Part shown: positions 50,723 to 59,250 of the stretch, in pieces | Layout of the letters: the number at the start of each line of letters is the position of its first letter | How positions within the stretch are numbered: the stretch's first letter is position 1 | Origin: DATAOG01 sp963753685 | Lineage (GTDB): Bacteria; Pseudomonadota; Alphaproteobacteria; Geminicoccales; Geminicoccaceae | Direction of reading: 5' to 3' | Length of the DNA: 64,000 nucleotides | NCBI GenBank assembly: GCA_963753685.1 | Contig: CAVWDE010000020.1 | Location: forward strand, 248,001 to 312,000 | The notes under the pieces: model-generated | The model's input: the letters and a program-made list of their open reading frames with translations, nothing else | Told to the model about the DNA's origin: nothing | The model's database searches: none | Translations under genes and position numbers: made by a program

Positions 50723-51316
50723 TTACGATGCGCTGGTATCCGGCGAGGCGCCCGGGGCCGCCATGTCCAGCTTGGCGCGGCGCTCCGCCTGGCGACGCTC
50801 CCGGCGATGGCGGCGGGCGGTCTGATAGGCCGCGACCATGCGGACGACCGGGAAATAGACCAGGAGCGCGGCCAGCGCCCCGAGCGGCACGCCGCCGACC
50901 GTCATCGGCCACAGCAGCGCGCCGACCTCGTGGAACAGGCTGTGGAAGTGCGGCTCCTGGAGCGCCGCGGTCGCCGGCGCCGCGCCGCCGAGCAGGGCGT
51001 GGCCGAGCTTGGCGCTCGCCACCCAGATGAACGGGAAGGTCCAGGGATTGCCGACCAGCGTGCCGACCATCGCGGCCAGATAGTTGCCGCGCACCAGGAA
51101 CGACAGCAGGACGCTCAGGACCGTGTGCAGCCCCATGAACGGGGTGAACGAGATCGCCGTGCCGCAGGCGAACCCGGCGGCGATGCTGTGCGGCGTGCCG
51201 GGCAGGCGGGTCAGGCGCTTGACCAGATAGATGCCCATTCGGCGCCAGCCCATGTGCGGCCAGAGCCAGCGGCGTACCCGCGGCCAGAGGGGGATCGGAT
51301 GCCGACGGCGGAACAT
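50723..51316 (-). CDS. DUF2062 domain membrane protein
   Basis: 197 aa. Basic N-terminus, then the DUF2062 core SIAAGFACGTAISFTPFMGL with HTVLSVLLSFLVRGNYLAAM and VGNPWTFPFIW, giving three or four membrane helices, and a basic cytosolic tail. Function unknown; the gene is commonly next to acpS-lepB in alphaproteobacteria. The gap between it and the rel stop (51317-51474) contains an 18-base direct repeat. Confidence 0.85.
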   Translation of the reverse strand: MFRRRHPIPLWPRVRRWLWPHMGWRRMGIYLVKRLTRLPGTPHSIAAGFACGTAISFTPFMGLHTVLSVLLSFLVRGNYLAAMVGTLVGNPWTFPFIWVASAKLGHALLGGAAPATAALQEPHFHSLFHEVGALLWPMTVGGVPLGALAALLVYFPVVRMVAAYQTARRHRRERRQAERRAKLDMAAPGASPDTSAS

Positions 51317-51396
51317 AGCGCCCAGTTTTGCGTCACGTTCGTTAAGGTTTAACTATAGTGCGCGCGCTGCCGATGTCCGGCCGGTCGCCGGAAGTC

Positions 51397-51447
51397 GGCC
51401 CCTGGCGCCGGACGCCCCGGCTCCCCGAAGGCCCCTGGCGCCGGACG
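51397..51447. repeat. 18-base direct repeat between rel and the DUF2062 gene
   Basis: GGCCCCTGGCGCCGGACG occurs at 51397-51414 and 51430-51447, period 33. It contains the palindrome GGCGCC. No role evident. Confidence 0.7.
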
Positions 51448-51474
51448 ACCCGGGTCTGCCAGGCGGGCGCGGGC

Positions 51475-53715
51475 TCAGCTCTGGGTCCGCTCGACGTAGG
51501 TGACCGCCGGCGTGGCGCGCAGGCTGGCCAGGATCCGCTCCAGGTGGTCGCGGTCGTCGACCTCGAGGTCGAGGATGATCTCGTACACCTCGGGCGACCG
51601 GCTGCCGAAGCGCAGATCGGTGATGTTGCCGCCCTGCTTGCCGACCACGGTGCTGAGCGAGCCGAGGCTGCCGGGCTGATTGGTGGTCATGATCTGGAGG
51701 CGGGCTGTCGCCTTGGCGTCCTTGGCCTTCGGATTCCAGCCCAGATCCAGCCAGCGGTCGGGGTCGTCGGCCTTGCGGATCAGCGAGCGGCAATCGCTGC
51801 GGTGGATCGCGATGCCGCGCCCGGTGCGCACCACGCCGACGATCGCATCGCCCGGGATCGGGTGGCAGCAGCCGGCGAAGTTGATCGCCATGCCCGGCAA
51901 GAGGCCGCTGATCAGGCCCTCGCGGCCGTCCGGCGCCGGGGTCGGCCGCGGCCGGCGCAGCGGCACCACCTTGGCATCCTCGGCCTCGGCGGCGCTTGCC
52001 GGCGCGCTCACCTGCTGATCCCGGCGCAGCGCCTCGATCACCACCCGGGCGCCGAGCGCGCCCTCGCCGATGGCGGCCAAAAGGTCCTCGGCCGACTTCT
52101 GGTGCAGCCCGTCGAGCACCGCCTCGAGCCGCTTGTCGCCGAGGTTGAGCTTCTCCTTCTGCCCGGCCCGCTGCAGCAGCTCGCGGCCATGGGCGATGAA
52201 ATCATTGCGCTGGCGGGTGCGCAGAAAGCGGCGGATGCGCGAGCGCGCCTTGCCGGTGACCACGAACCGCTCCCAGGCGGGCGACGGCGAGGCGCTCTTG
52301 CTGGTGATGACCTCGACCTGGTCGCCGTGGTTGAGGCGGGTGCGCAAGGGCACCAGGCGGCCGTTGACCTTGGCGCCGATGCAGCTGTCGCCGACCTCGG
52401 AGTGGACCGCATAGGCGAAGTCGATCGGCGTCGCCCCCTGCGGCAGGGAGATCAGATCGCCGCGCGGGGTGAAGCAGAACACCTGGTCCTGGAACATCTC
52501 GAGCTTGGTGTGCTCGAGGAACTCCTCCGGTCCGGACGCCTGCTCGAGGATGTCGAGCAGGCCGCGCACCCAGCGGTACTGCCGGCCGTCGGTCAGCTGC
52601 CGCTTCTGCTTGTAGGCCCAGTGCGCGGCGACCCCCATCTCGGCGATCTCGTGCATGTCCCGGGTGCGGATCTGGACCTCGATCCGGCGCCGCTCGGGGC
52701 CGAAGATGGTGGTGTGCAGCGAGCGGTAGGCGTTGGGCTTGGGGGTGCTGATGAAGTCCTTGAAGCGCTCCGGCACCATGGCGTAGCGGCCATGGATCAC
52801 GCCGAGGGCCGCATAGCAGTTGGGCACGCTGTCGACCTTGATCCGGAACGCCATGATGTCGGACAGCTGCTCGAAGCTGATGTTCTTGCGCTTCATCTTG
52901 CGCCAGATCGAGAACGGCGTCTTCTCGCGGCCGTAGACCTCGGCCTCGAGGCCGGCATCGTGCAGGGTCTGGCGCAGCTCGTCGACGATCCGCTCGATCA
53001 GGTTGCTGTCGTGCTTGCGCAATTGGCCGAGGCGATTGCGGACCGACTCGCGCGCATCCGGCCACAGCGCGCCGAAGGCCAGATCCTCGAGGTCGTCCTT
53101 GAGCGCCTGCATGCCGATCCGCTCGGCGAGCGGCGCGTAGATCTCGATCGTCTCGGCCGCGATCCGGCGCCGCTTTTCGGCCTTCTTGATGAAGTTGAGG
53201 GTGCGCATGTTGTGCAGGCGGTCGGCGAGCTTGACCAGCAGCACGCGGATGTCGTCCGACATCGCGAGCAGCAGCTTGCGGAAGTTCTCGGCCTGCTCGG
53301 TGTGCGAGGACTGCAGCTCGAGCTTGTTGAGCTTGGTGACGCCGTCGACCAGGCGGGCGACCTCGGCGCCGAACAGCCGCTCGAGCTCGGGCAGGGTGGC
53401 GCCGGTATCCTCGATGGTATCGTGCAGCAGCGCGGTCGCGATCGAGGCGCTGTCCAGCTTCCAGGCGGACAGGATGCCGGCGACCTCGACCGGGTGCGAG
53501 AAATAGGGGTCGCCCGAGGCCCGCAGCTGGGCGCCGTGCGCCTTCATCGCGAACACGTAGGCGCGATTCAGCAGCTCCTCGTCGGCGCTTGGATCGTAGG
53601 CCTTGACCCGCTCGACCAGCTCGTACTGGCGCATCACCGGCCGGCGCGGCGGGGCCGGGGGCGCCGGCTCGCCCGACGCCGCCGGTTCAAGGGGCAGCGG
53701 GACCGCCTCGACCAT
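51475..53715 (-). CDS. rel: bifunctional (p)ppGpp synthetase/hydrolase
   Basis: 746 aa if started at ATG 53715. HD hydrolase domain complete (YFSHPVEVAGILSAWKLDSA, ALLHDTIEDT, LADRLHNMRTL), then synthetase domain (NAYRSLHTTIFGP, DMHEIAEMGVAAHWAYKQ), TGS (PRGDLISLPQGATPIDFAYA), zinc-finger-like INFAGCCHPIPGD and ACT domain. Alphaproteobacteria usually have a single Rsh making and degrading (p)ppGpp. As sequenced, the frame is open with no stop into rpoZ upstream; that continuity comes from a one-base error or change in rpoZ. ATG in VMRQYEL (~53633) is another start. Confidence 0.95.
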   Translation of the reverse strand: MVEAVPLPLEPAASGEPAPPAPPRRPVMRQYELVERVKAYDPSADEELLNRAYVFAMKAHGAQLRASGDPYFSHPVEVAGILSAWKLDSASIATALLHDTIEDTGATLPELERLFGAEVARLVDGVTKLNKLELQSSHTEQAENFRKLLLAMSDDIRVLLVKLADRLHNMRTLNFIKKAEKRRRIAAETIEIYAPLAERIGMQALKDDLEDLAFGALWPDARESVRNRLGQLRKHDSNLIERIVDELRQTLHDAGLEAEVYGREKTPFSIWRKMKRKNISFEQLSDIMAFRIKVDSVPNCYAALGVIHGRYAMVPERFKDFISTPKPNAYRSLHTTIFGPERRRIEVQIRTRDMHEIAEMGVAAHWAYKQKRQLTDGRQYRWVRGLLDILEQASGPEEFLEHTKLEMFQDQVFCFTPRGDLISLPQGATPIDFAYAVHSEVGDSCIGAKVNGRLVPLRTRLNHGDQVEVITSKSASPSPAWERFVVTGKARSRIRRFLRTRQRNDFIAHGRELLQRAGQKEKLNLGDKRLEAVLDGLHQKSAEDLLAAIGEGALGARVVIEALRRDQQVSAPASAAEAEDAKVVPLRRPRPTPAPDGREGLISGLLPGMAINFAGCCHPIPGDAIVGVVRTGRGIAIHRSDCRSLIRKADDPDRWLDLGWNPKAKDAKATARLQIMTTNQPGSLGSLSTVVGKQGGNITDLRFGSRSPEVYEIILDLEVDDRDHLERILASLRATPAVTYVERTQS

Positions 53716-53759
53716 GGCGCTCGGCCGGATCACCCCGGTGTCCGCGACCCGTGGTGGCG

Positions 53760-54147
53760 CTATTCGTACGGCGTGTCGTCGTCGAGTCGCAGGCTGCGGT
53801 CCGCCGCCGACGTCCGGGTAGTCGTCGGCGTCGTCCTCGCCGACCACGAGCGGGACGCCCGGCTCGACCATCGGCTGGTCCTGATAGGCCATCATCAGAT
53901 CGTCCGGCTGGTCCTCGATCTCGACGTGCCGGCGCAGGCCATGGATCAGCTCGTAGCGGAGATGATCGAGGTCGACGGTGCCGTCGGCGATCTCGCGCAG
54001 CGCCACGACCGGGTTCTTGTCGTTATCGCGCTCGACCGTGAGCGGCGCTCCGGCCGAAACGTCGCGCGCGCGCTGGGCGGCGAGCATCACGAGCTCGAAG
54101 CGGTTGGGGATCCTGGTGACGCAGTCTTCGACGGTGATCCGGGCCAT
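53760..54147 (-). CDS. rpoZ: RNA polymerase omega subunit, with one frame break
   Basis: Assists beta' folding and is a ppGpp-binding contributor. MARITVEDCVTRIPNRFELV, then RDNDKNPVVALREIADGTVD are the family core. Around 53801-53808 the frame should shift by one base: the open frame then uses un-host-like codons, whereas the alternative reads ADRSLRLDDDTPYE and stops at TAG 53762-53760. The 388-base span is 3n+1, so one extra base explains it; 128 aa when repaired. ATG 54147; GTG 54153 is also possible. folK-rpoZ-rel order is typical. Confidence 0.92.
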
Positions 54148-54187
54148 GGTCACGTGCTCCAGAGCAATTCGATGATTTGCCAGTTAC

Positions 54188-54748
54188 TTAGCGTGCGGGC
54201 CCCGATCCTGCAACCGAGCCGGTCGCGATTTCCGTCCGGGGCGGCTCGATGGCTGCGACAAATTGCCCGGGTGGAAGTGCGGCCAGCAGCTCGAGGACCG
54301 TGCGCCCGAGCACCGGATGGCGCCAGGCGGGCGCGATCTCGGCGAGCGGCACCAGCACGAACGCGCGCTCATGGAGGCGCGGATGGGGCAGGATCGGCGC
54401 GCCGACGGGCGCCGGATTCGCCCAGGTCGCGTGCTCGTGATAGGCGAGCAGATCGAGATCGAGGATGCGCGGCGCCCAGCGCCGGGTGCGGATTCGCCCG
54501 AACCGCCGTTCGGTCTCGAGCAGCAATGCCATGAGGTCAAAGGGCCGCAGGGTGGTCTCGAGATGCGCGACGCCGTTGAGGTAGTCCGGTTGGCCATCGT
54601 CGGGGACCGGGGTCGTCCGATACCAGCGCGAGCGCCGGCGGACGCCGATTCCGGCGGCGGCGAGGGCGGCCAGCGCGGCCTCGAGGGTGGCGCGCGGCGC
54701 ACCGAATTCTGCGCTTGGCAGGTTGCCACCGAGGCCAATTAGGATCAT
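54188..54748 (-). CDS. folK: 2-amino-4-hydroxy-6-hydroxymethyldihydropteridine pyrophosphokinase
   Basis: 186 aa, transfers pyrophosphate from ATP to the pterin in folate synthesis. MILIGLGGNLPSAEFGAPRA, the FGRIRTRRWAPRILDLDLLA ATP-binding loop, and PHPRLHERAFVLVPLAEIAP are intact. ATG 54748; the frame is open upstream to 55402, but that part is antisense to the NYN gene. It reads divergently from that gene across ~105 bases. Confidence 0.94.
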   Translation of the reverse strand: MILIGLGGNLPSAEFGAPRATLEAALAALAAAGIGVRRRSRWYRTTPVPDDGQPDYLNGVAHLETTLRPFDLMALLLETERRFGRIRTRRWAPRILDLDLLAYHEHATWANPAPVGAPILPHPRLHERAFVLVPLAEIAPAWRHPVLGRTVLELLAALPPGQFVAAIEPPRTEIATGSVAGSGPAR

Positions 54749-54853
54749 GTTGTAGCTCCCGATGAGCGACGTTTTCAACCGCTCAGTCCGGCGTGAGAGG
54801 CAGGGCTCATTCTGAGGCAAGATGAGCCGATACACCATCGGAGGTTGACCCTT

Positions 54854-55501
54854 ATGAATTGTCCCGTGATCCAGGACATTCTCAGCGCAGAAGACCGCTT
54901 CGCCCTGATGATCGACGGTGCGAACCTGTACCAGGCGGCGCGGGCGCTCGGTTTCGACATCGACTACCGCCTGCTGCTCGACACGTTCTCGCGCAGCGGG
55001 CGCCTCGTCCGGGCGTGCTACTACACGGCGCTGCTGGACGATCAGGAGTACTCGCCGATCCGGCCGCTGGTCGACTGGCTCGACTACAACGGCTACACGG
55101 TGGTCACCAAGCCGCTCAAGGAGTTCACCGACGCCTCCGGCCGCCGCAAGTTCAAGGGCAACATGGACATGGAGCTGGCGGTCGACGCCATGGAGATGGC
55201 GTCGTATCTCGACCATCTGGTCCTGTTCTCGGGCGACGGCGATTTCCGGCGCCTGACCGAGGCGCTGCAGCGCCGGGGCCTGAGGGTCACCGTGGTCAGC
55301 ACGATCCGGACCCAGCCGCCGATGATCGCGGACGAGCTGCGCCGGCAGGCCGACACCTTCCTCGAGCTGCACGAGCTGTCGGCCTACATCGCCCGCGAGC
55401 ACCGGGCGGCGGTCGCGGTCGACGACGACGAGGACGACGACGAGGCCGAAACCCCGCAGCGCGTCGGTCCGCGCTCGGGGCGGTTCTACCAGCCGGCCTG
55501 A
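54854..55501 (+). CDS. NYN domain (LabA/DUF88-like) protein
   Basis: 215 aa PIN-like NYN domain, a predicted metal-dependent RNase. Asp ligands appear in FALMIDGANLYQAARALGF, NMDMELAVDAMEMASYLDHL and VLFSGDGDFRRLTEALQRRG. An acidic tail follows (DDDEDDDEAETPQ). ATG 54854 is chosen for the GGAGG at 54840-54844, nine bases upstream. Conserved next to folK-rpoZ-rel in many alphaproteobacteria; substrate unknown. Confidence 0.9.
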   Translation: MNCPVIQDILSAEDRFALMIDGANLYQAARALGFDIDYRLLLDTFSRSGRLVRACYYTALLDDQEYSPIRPLVDWLDYNGYTVVTKPLKEFTDASGRRKFKGNMDMELAVDAMEMASYLDHLVLFSGDGDFRRLTEALQRRGLRVTVVSTIRTQPPMIADELRRQADTFLELHELSAYIAREHRAAVAVDDDEDDDEAETPQRVGPRSGRFYQPA

Positions 55502-55539
55502 GCCGGCGGCCGAACGCTCCCGGCGCGCGCGGGTCTCTT

Positions 55540-56199
55540 GTGCGTCCCGCGCCGCCGGCGGATTGTTCCCTGTGCCCCCGGCTTGCCAGGTTTCGCCTGG
55601 CGAACCGGGGCCTGTTTCCCGAGTGGCACAACGCCCCGGTCGCCTCGTTCGGGGATCCGGCGGCGAGGCTCCTGATCGTCGGTCTGGCGCCGGGCCTGCG
55701 CGGCGCCAACCGGACCGGCCGGCCGTTCACCGGCGACCACGCCGGCGTCCTGCTCTATGCCCTGCTGCTCCGCTTCGGTTTCGCGCGCGGCCATTACCGG
55801 GCGGCCCCGGACGACGGTCTGCAGCTGATCGACTGCCGGATCACCAACACCGTGCGCTGCGTGCCGCCCGAGAACCGGCCGGTGGGCGCCGAGGTCAACG
55901 CCTGCCGGCGCTTCCTTGCGGGCGAGCTCGGCACCCTTGAGGGCGAGCTCGGCACGGGGCCCGCGCCCGCAATCGTGCTGACCCTGGGCGGCATCGCGCA
56001 CGCCTCGGTGCTGCGCGCGCTCGGCCAGAGCGCCCGCCGCTATCCGTTCGTGCACGGCGCGCTCTATCGGCCGGACGCCGGGCCGGCGCTCGCTCCGTCC
56101 TACCACTGCTCGCGCTACAATTTGAACACCGGCCGACTCACGCCTGCCATGTTCGAGGCGGTGTTCGCCCAGCTTCGCGCCAGCCTCGATCGCGGCTGA
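55540..56199 (+). CDS. uracil-DNA glycosylase, family 5 (UdgB-like)
   Basis: 219 aa from GTG 55540. Family 4/5 Fe-S uracil-DNA glycosylase: Cys-x2-Cys in PADCSLCPRLARFR, motif A LAPGLRGANRTGRPFTGD, a further Cys pair in DCRITNTVRCVPPENRP, and motif 3 PSYHCSRYNLNTGRLT. The GLAPGLRGANRTG form with PSYHCSRYN suggests family 5 rather than 4. Removes uracil and some oxidised bases from DNA. Follows the NYN gene by 38 bases on the same strand. Confidence 0.88.
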   Translation: MRPAPPADCSLCPRLARFRLANRGLFPEWHNAPVASFGDPAARLLIVGLAPGLRGANRTGRPFTGDHAGVLLYALLLRFGFARGHYRAAPDDGLQLIDCRITNTVRCVPPENRPVGAEVNACRRFLAGELGTLEGELGTGPAPAIVLTLGGIAHASVLRALGQSARRYPFVHGALYRPDAGPALAPSYHCSRYNLNTGRLTPAMFEAVFAQLRASLDRG

Positions 56200-56411
56200 G
56201 GGCGCCGCCGGCGCCGCGCTCGCGCCCGAGTCTCGCGCCCGGCTCCGCGTGCTGCATGGGGTCCCAGAGGAGGCATCCTCCGCCGGCACGCATTGTCCCA
56301 AAAGCCACACTGTCCATGTCGTTCAGAAAACGGATCGGGAACAAAACCGCCGCTGCTGTCGTTGACGAGCCAGACGTACCAGCTCACCGCAAGCAAGCAG
56401 CGGAGGGATCC

Positions 56412-57086
56412 ATGGTTCGCAACAGTATCCGTCCGAAGACACTTCTGACGGCGACCGCAGTTGCTCTGGTCATATCGGGTGGTGCCTGGGCGCAAGCGGC
56501 TCAGGACACTGGCAAGGCCGCGCCCACGACTGAGGCCGCGCCGATCCAGCCGGGCAAGGCGATGACCGGCCCGGCCGTCCAGGTTCCGACCGCGCCAGGG
56601 CCGGCCGCCCAGGGTGAGGCGCCGAAGTCCCCGGCCGCGGCCAATCCGACGCTGGCCAAGCCGCCGTCTGCGCCGACCGAGCAGGCCGCGACCGGGCAGG
56701 CACCAGCCGGGCAGCCGCCGACCATCATCGCGGCGCAAAAGGACGACCAGGCGCTGACCAGCGACGTGGTCGGCGCCAAGGTGGTGACGCCCGGCGGCGA
56801 TCACCTCGGCAAAGTCGAGGATCTGATCGTCGGCCCTGACGGCAAGGTGCAGGGTGCGGTGCTCTCGGTCGGCGGCTTCCTCGGGATCGGCGACAAGAAG
56901 GTGGCGATCGCGTGGGATGCCCTGAAGCCGGGCGATCCCGACCAGCCGCTGGTGGTCGCGATGAGCAAGGATCAGCTCGAGGCGGCGCCGGAGTTCACGA
57001 CCCTTGCCGACCAGCGCGCCCGGCAGCAGGCGGCGCTCGCCCCACCCCCGAGCGCGGTCCCGTCGCCCGGCGCCGGTAGCCAGTAG
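56412..57086 (+). CDS. secreted PRC-barrel domain protein
   Basis: 224 aa from ATG 56412 behind CGGAGGGA. Signal peptide (LLTATAVALVISGGAWAQAA), a ~90-residue Pro/Ala/Gln-rich linker of low complexity, then a PRC barrel (LTSDVVGAKVVTPGGDHLGK, VEDLIVGPDGKVQGAVLSVG), and a Pro-rich end. Periplasmic PRC-barrel proteins are widespread in alphaproteobacteria with no defined function. Probably monocistronic. Confidence 0.85.
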   Translation: MVRNSIRPKTLLTATAVALVISGGAWAQAAQDTGKAAPTTEAAPIQPGKAMTGPAVQVPTAPGPAAQGEAPKSPAAANPTLAKPPSAPTEQAATGQAPAGQPPTIIAAQKDDQALTSDVVGAKVVTPGGDHLGKVEDLIVGPDGKVQGAVLSVGGFLGIGDKKVAIAWDALKPGDPDQPLVVAMSKDQLEAAPEFTTLADQRARQQAALAPPPSAVPSPGAGSQ

Positions 57087-57201
57087 CCGCCCCAGGCTGC
57101 TGCCCGGCGGCGAATCGCCGCGCCTTTCCGGGCCGGCCCCGCCTGACGGGGTCGGCCCGCCAATCCCGAACTCTCCTGCAGCAGCAGTGCGGAGACCCTT
57201 G

Positions 57202-57447
57202 ATGAGTCTCGTCTGGAAGCCTGCGACCGACGGCCCGCCGCCGCCGGATCCTGCAGCCGTTCACCCGCCGCCCTGGCCGGTTGCCGTGGTCGTCGGCCTG
57301 GCGCTCGCCGGACTGATCTCGCCGCTGATCACCTTCGCAGGCGCGCTCGTGGCCTACGCGCTCGCGGACAAGGATCAGGGCACGCTGCTCATGGGCGCCG
57401 GCCTGTTCCATGTGGTCGTGGCCCTGACCTTCGCCAGCAGCTTCTGA
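57202..57447 (+). CDS. small membrane protein
   Basis: 81 aa from ATG 57202 with GGAG 8 bases upstream. Pro-rich N-terminus (PATDGPPPPDPAAVHPPPWP) followed by two hydrophobic helices (VAVVVGLALAGLISPLITFA and MGAGLFHVVVALTFASSF). No family recognised. Lies between the PRC-barrel gene and the TfoX-N gene on the same strand. Confidence 0.55.
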   Translation: MSLVWKPATDGPPPPDPAAVHPPPWPVAVVVGLALAGLISPLITFAGALVAYALADKDQGTLLMGAGLFHVVVALTFASSF

Positions 57448-57555
57448 GGCGGCACGCGTCAGCCGGGTCGGCCGGGGGGGGCCGGATTTGGTTCTTGCCA
57501 GGTGCTGCTGCCAGCCGCCACGATCCTCGGGCAGCCCGAGCGGGAGCGGGGAGCG

Positions 57556-57903
57556 ATGGCCGGCAGGGACAACGAGTTCGCGCGCTTCGTGGTCGAATGC
57601 CTGCAGCCGCTCGGGCCCGTGAGCGCGCGCCGGATGTTCGGCGGCCACGGCATCTACCTGCACGGCACGATGTTCGCGCTGATCGCCTACGACCAGCTCT
57701 ACTTCAAGGTCGACGACGGCAACCGCCAAGCCTACGAGGCCGCCGGTCTTCCCCACTTCACCTATACCGACAAGGGCAAGTCGATCCGCATGCCCTACTG
57801 CGAGGCCCCGAGCGAGGGCTTCGACGATCCGGACATCCTCTGCGCTTGGGCCCGCGAAGCCTACGCCGCGGCGCTGCGCACGAAGAAGCCGAAGCACAAG
57901 TGA
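57556..57903 (+). CDS. TfoX N-terminal domain protein
   Basis: 115 aa. RRMFGGHGIYLHGTMFALIA and LYFKVDDGNRQAYEAAGLPH are the TfoX-N signature; the domain of the competence regulator's C-terminal half is absent, as in most stand-alone alphaproteobacterial homologues. ATG 57556 is preceded by GGGGAG. Function outside competence regulation is not established. Confidence 0.88.
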   Translation: MAGRDNEFARFVVECLQPLGPVSARRMFGGHGIYLHGTMFALIAYDQLYFKVDDGNRQAYEAAGLPHFTYTDKGKSIRMPYCEAPSEGFDDPDILCAWAREAYAAALRTKKPKHK

Positions 57904-58083
57904 CCCGTAAGCCACGCAATTCGGCGCGCTTGCTGGCGTGTTCAACTCGCGGATCAGAGTAGGCCTGCGAAGCCGCGCGGCTCAACTCCACCGATCGCGC
58001 TGGCCGCCTTGCGCTCTGGTGACCGTCAGGTTTGACAAACTCCCGTCTGAACGGCACGCTCTCCACCGAAGGACGTGGGCTGG

Positions 58084-58432
58084 ATGCCACCGGAGACTAA
58101 GAGATTACCCGCTACATTTTACCAGACGCCAGACGGGGCCGAGCCCGTGCGAGACTGGCTCAGAAGGCTTCCGGCCGCCGATCGCCGGATCATTGGCCAT
58201 GATATTGCCTTGGTGGAGTTTGGTTGGCCTGTGGGTATGCCGCTTTGCCGCCCGCTTGGCGATGGTTTGTGGGAAATCCGGAGCAGGCTCGGTGACGGAA
58301 AGATTGCGCGGGTGATCTTCTGTGTGACCCAAGGGCAGCTCGCTCTCTTGCATGGCTTCATCATAGAAGACGCAGAAGACACCGGATCGAGACCGAAATT
58401 TGGCTTTGCGGCGAAAAAGGGCACTCGAATGA
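58084..58432 (+). pseudogene. HigB/Gp49-like RelE-family toxin with one frame break
   Basis: PAADRRIIGHDIALVEFGWP, VGMPLCRPLGDGLWEIRSRL and ARVIFCVTQGQLALLHGF are the phage-Gp49/HigB-like toxin core. After HGFI one extra base (in 58361-58366) diverts the frame. Skipping it gives KKTQKTPDRDRNLALRRKRA then LE and TGA (58430-58432), the classic toxin end. The 349-base span is 3n+1. As sequenced, the toxin lacks its basic C-terminal helix and is joined in frame to the antitoxin. Confidence 0.75.
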
Positions 58433-58695
58433 TCGAGGGGAAAGGACGGCTCGGCTCTTCTTTCGATGACTTCCTGAGGGAAGAGGGTATCTATCACGAG
58501 GTCGCTGCCCTGGCCGCGCAGCGGGTGTTGGCTTGGCAGGTCGGCCAGGCCATGCGCGAGCAGGGGCTGACGAAGAGCGAGGTGGTGGAGTCCAATAGGA
58601 GAAAGGTCACGGACGTCGTACGTCGTCATCTACCCGAGGCGATGGCTGATCCGAAGGCTCTGGAAACCCTTGAAGCATGGTTTCGGCCCAGCTAG
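58429..58695 (+). CDS. HigA-like antitoxin
   Basis: 88 aa from ATG 58429, which overlaps the repaired toxin stop as ATGA. GSSFDDFLREEGIYHEVAAL and QRVLAWQVGQAMREQGLTKS match the antitoxins paired with Gp49-like toxins. The C-terminal part (VESNRRKVTDVVRRHLPEAM) departs from the usual XRE helix-turn-helix, so DNA binding may be altered. As sequenced, the gene is the in-frame 3' half of a 206-codon toxin-antitoxin reading frame. Confidence 0.68.
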   Translation: MIEGKGRLGSSFDDFLREEGIYHEVAALAAQRVLAWQVGQAMREQGLTKSEVVESNRRKVTDVVRRHLPEAMADPKALETLEAWFRPS

Positions 58696-59250
58696 CGATC
58701 CGCTCCAACCTATCCAGAGTCGCCCTGCGATCCACGGTCTTCTTTAGCTCTGGAGCCCGTTCGAAAAGAATTTCGGCCAACTCCAAGCTGGCACGGACAG
58801 CTACCGCCGGTCATTCGCTTCTCGCAGCATCACGAGCTACGAGCAGCGCGAGAACTAGATCGATCGCAAGATCCTCAGACGGATCGGTCATATTCTGCTC
58901 CCGTTCAGCGCTGGCATAGCGCGACGCCACTGGTTCGATCAAGCGGACCCTGAGGGGGGACCGCTGACCTGGCCGGGACCAGACGCGACAAGGATCGTCT
59001 CGGCCCAGCCATCTGCGATCCCAGCACCACGCCGGGCGACCCTGCCCCGCTCGCAAATGGCGCGTCTGCAAAACCCGAAGCCGCGACATATGCACCACCC
59101 CCCGCAACCGTGGGAAGTTGAGCTGCGGGCAAGTCCATCCCATGCCCATTCCGAGGCGCTGGCGCGCGGGGCCGGCCGCGCGCCGAAGCAGAAAGCCCTT
59201 GCCCGGCCAGCCCCGCGCGTGCAGCGGCTTTCACTAGCTCCCGCAGACTC
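58696..59250. other. gene-free stretch before the peroxiredoxin gene
   Basis: No well-supported gene in ~555 bases. On the minus strand, a 26-codon frame (MTDPSEDLAIDLVLALLVAR...) stops at TGA 58811. Downstream in the same frame a helical sequence continues (SLELAEILFERAPELKKTV), partly antisense to the antitoxin. This may be a decayed gene, but I cannot place it. Confidence 0.4.

Noticed and set aside
51475..54153. A genuine omega-Rel fusion protein
   Set aside because: The junction uses non-host codons, and a one-base shift gives a proper rpoZ end with a TAG stop. I list rpoZ and rel separately and treat the fusion as an indel artefact.
58790..58890. Small minus-strand gene MTDPSEDLAIDLVLALLV...
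   Set aside because: Stops after 26 codons; the attractive helical continuation lies beyond the stop and partly antisense to the antitoxin, so no single gene can be defined.
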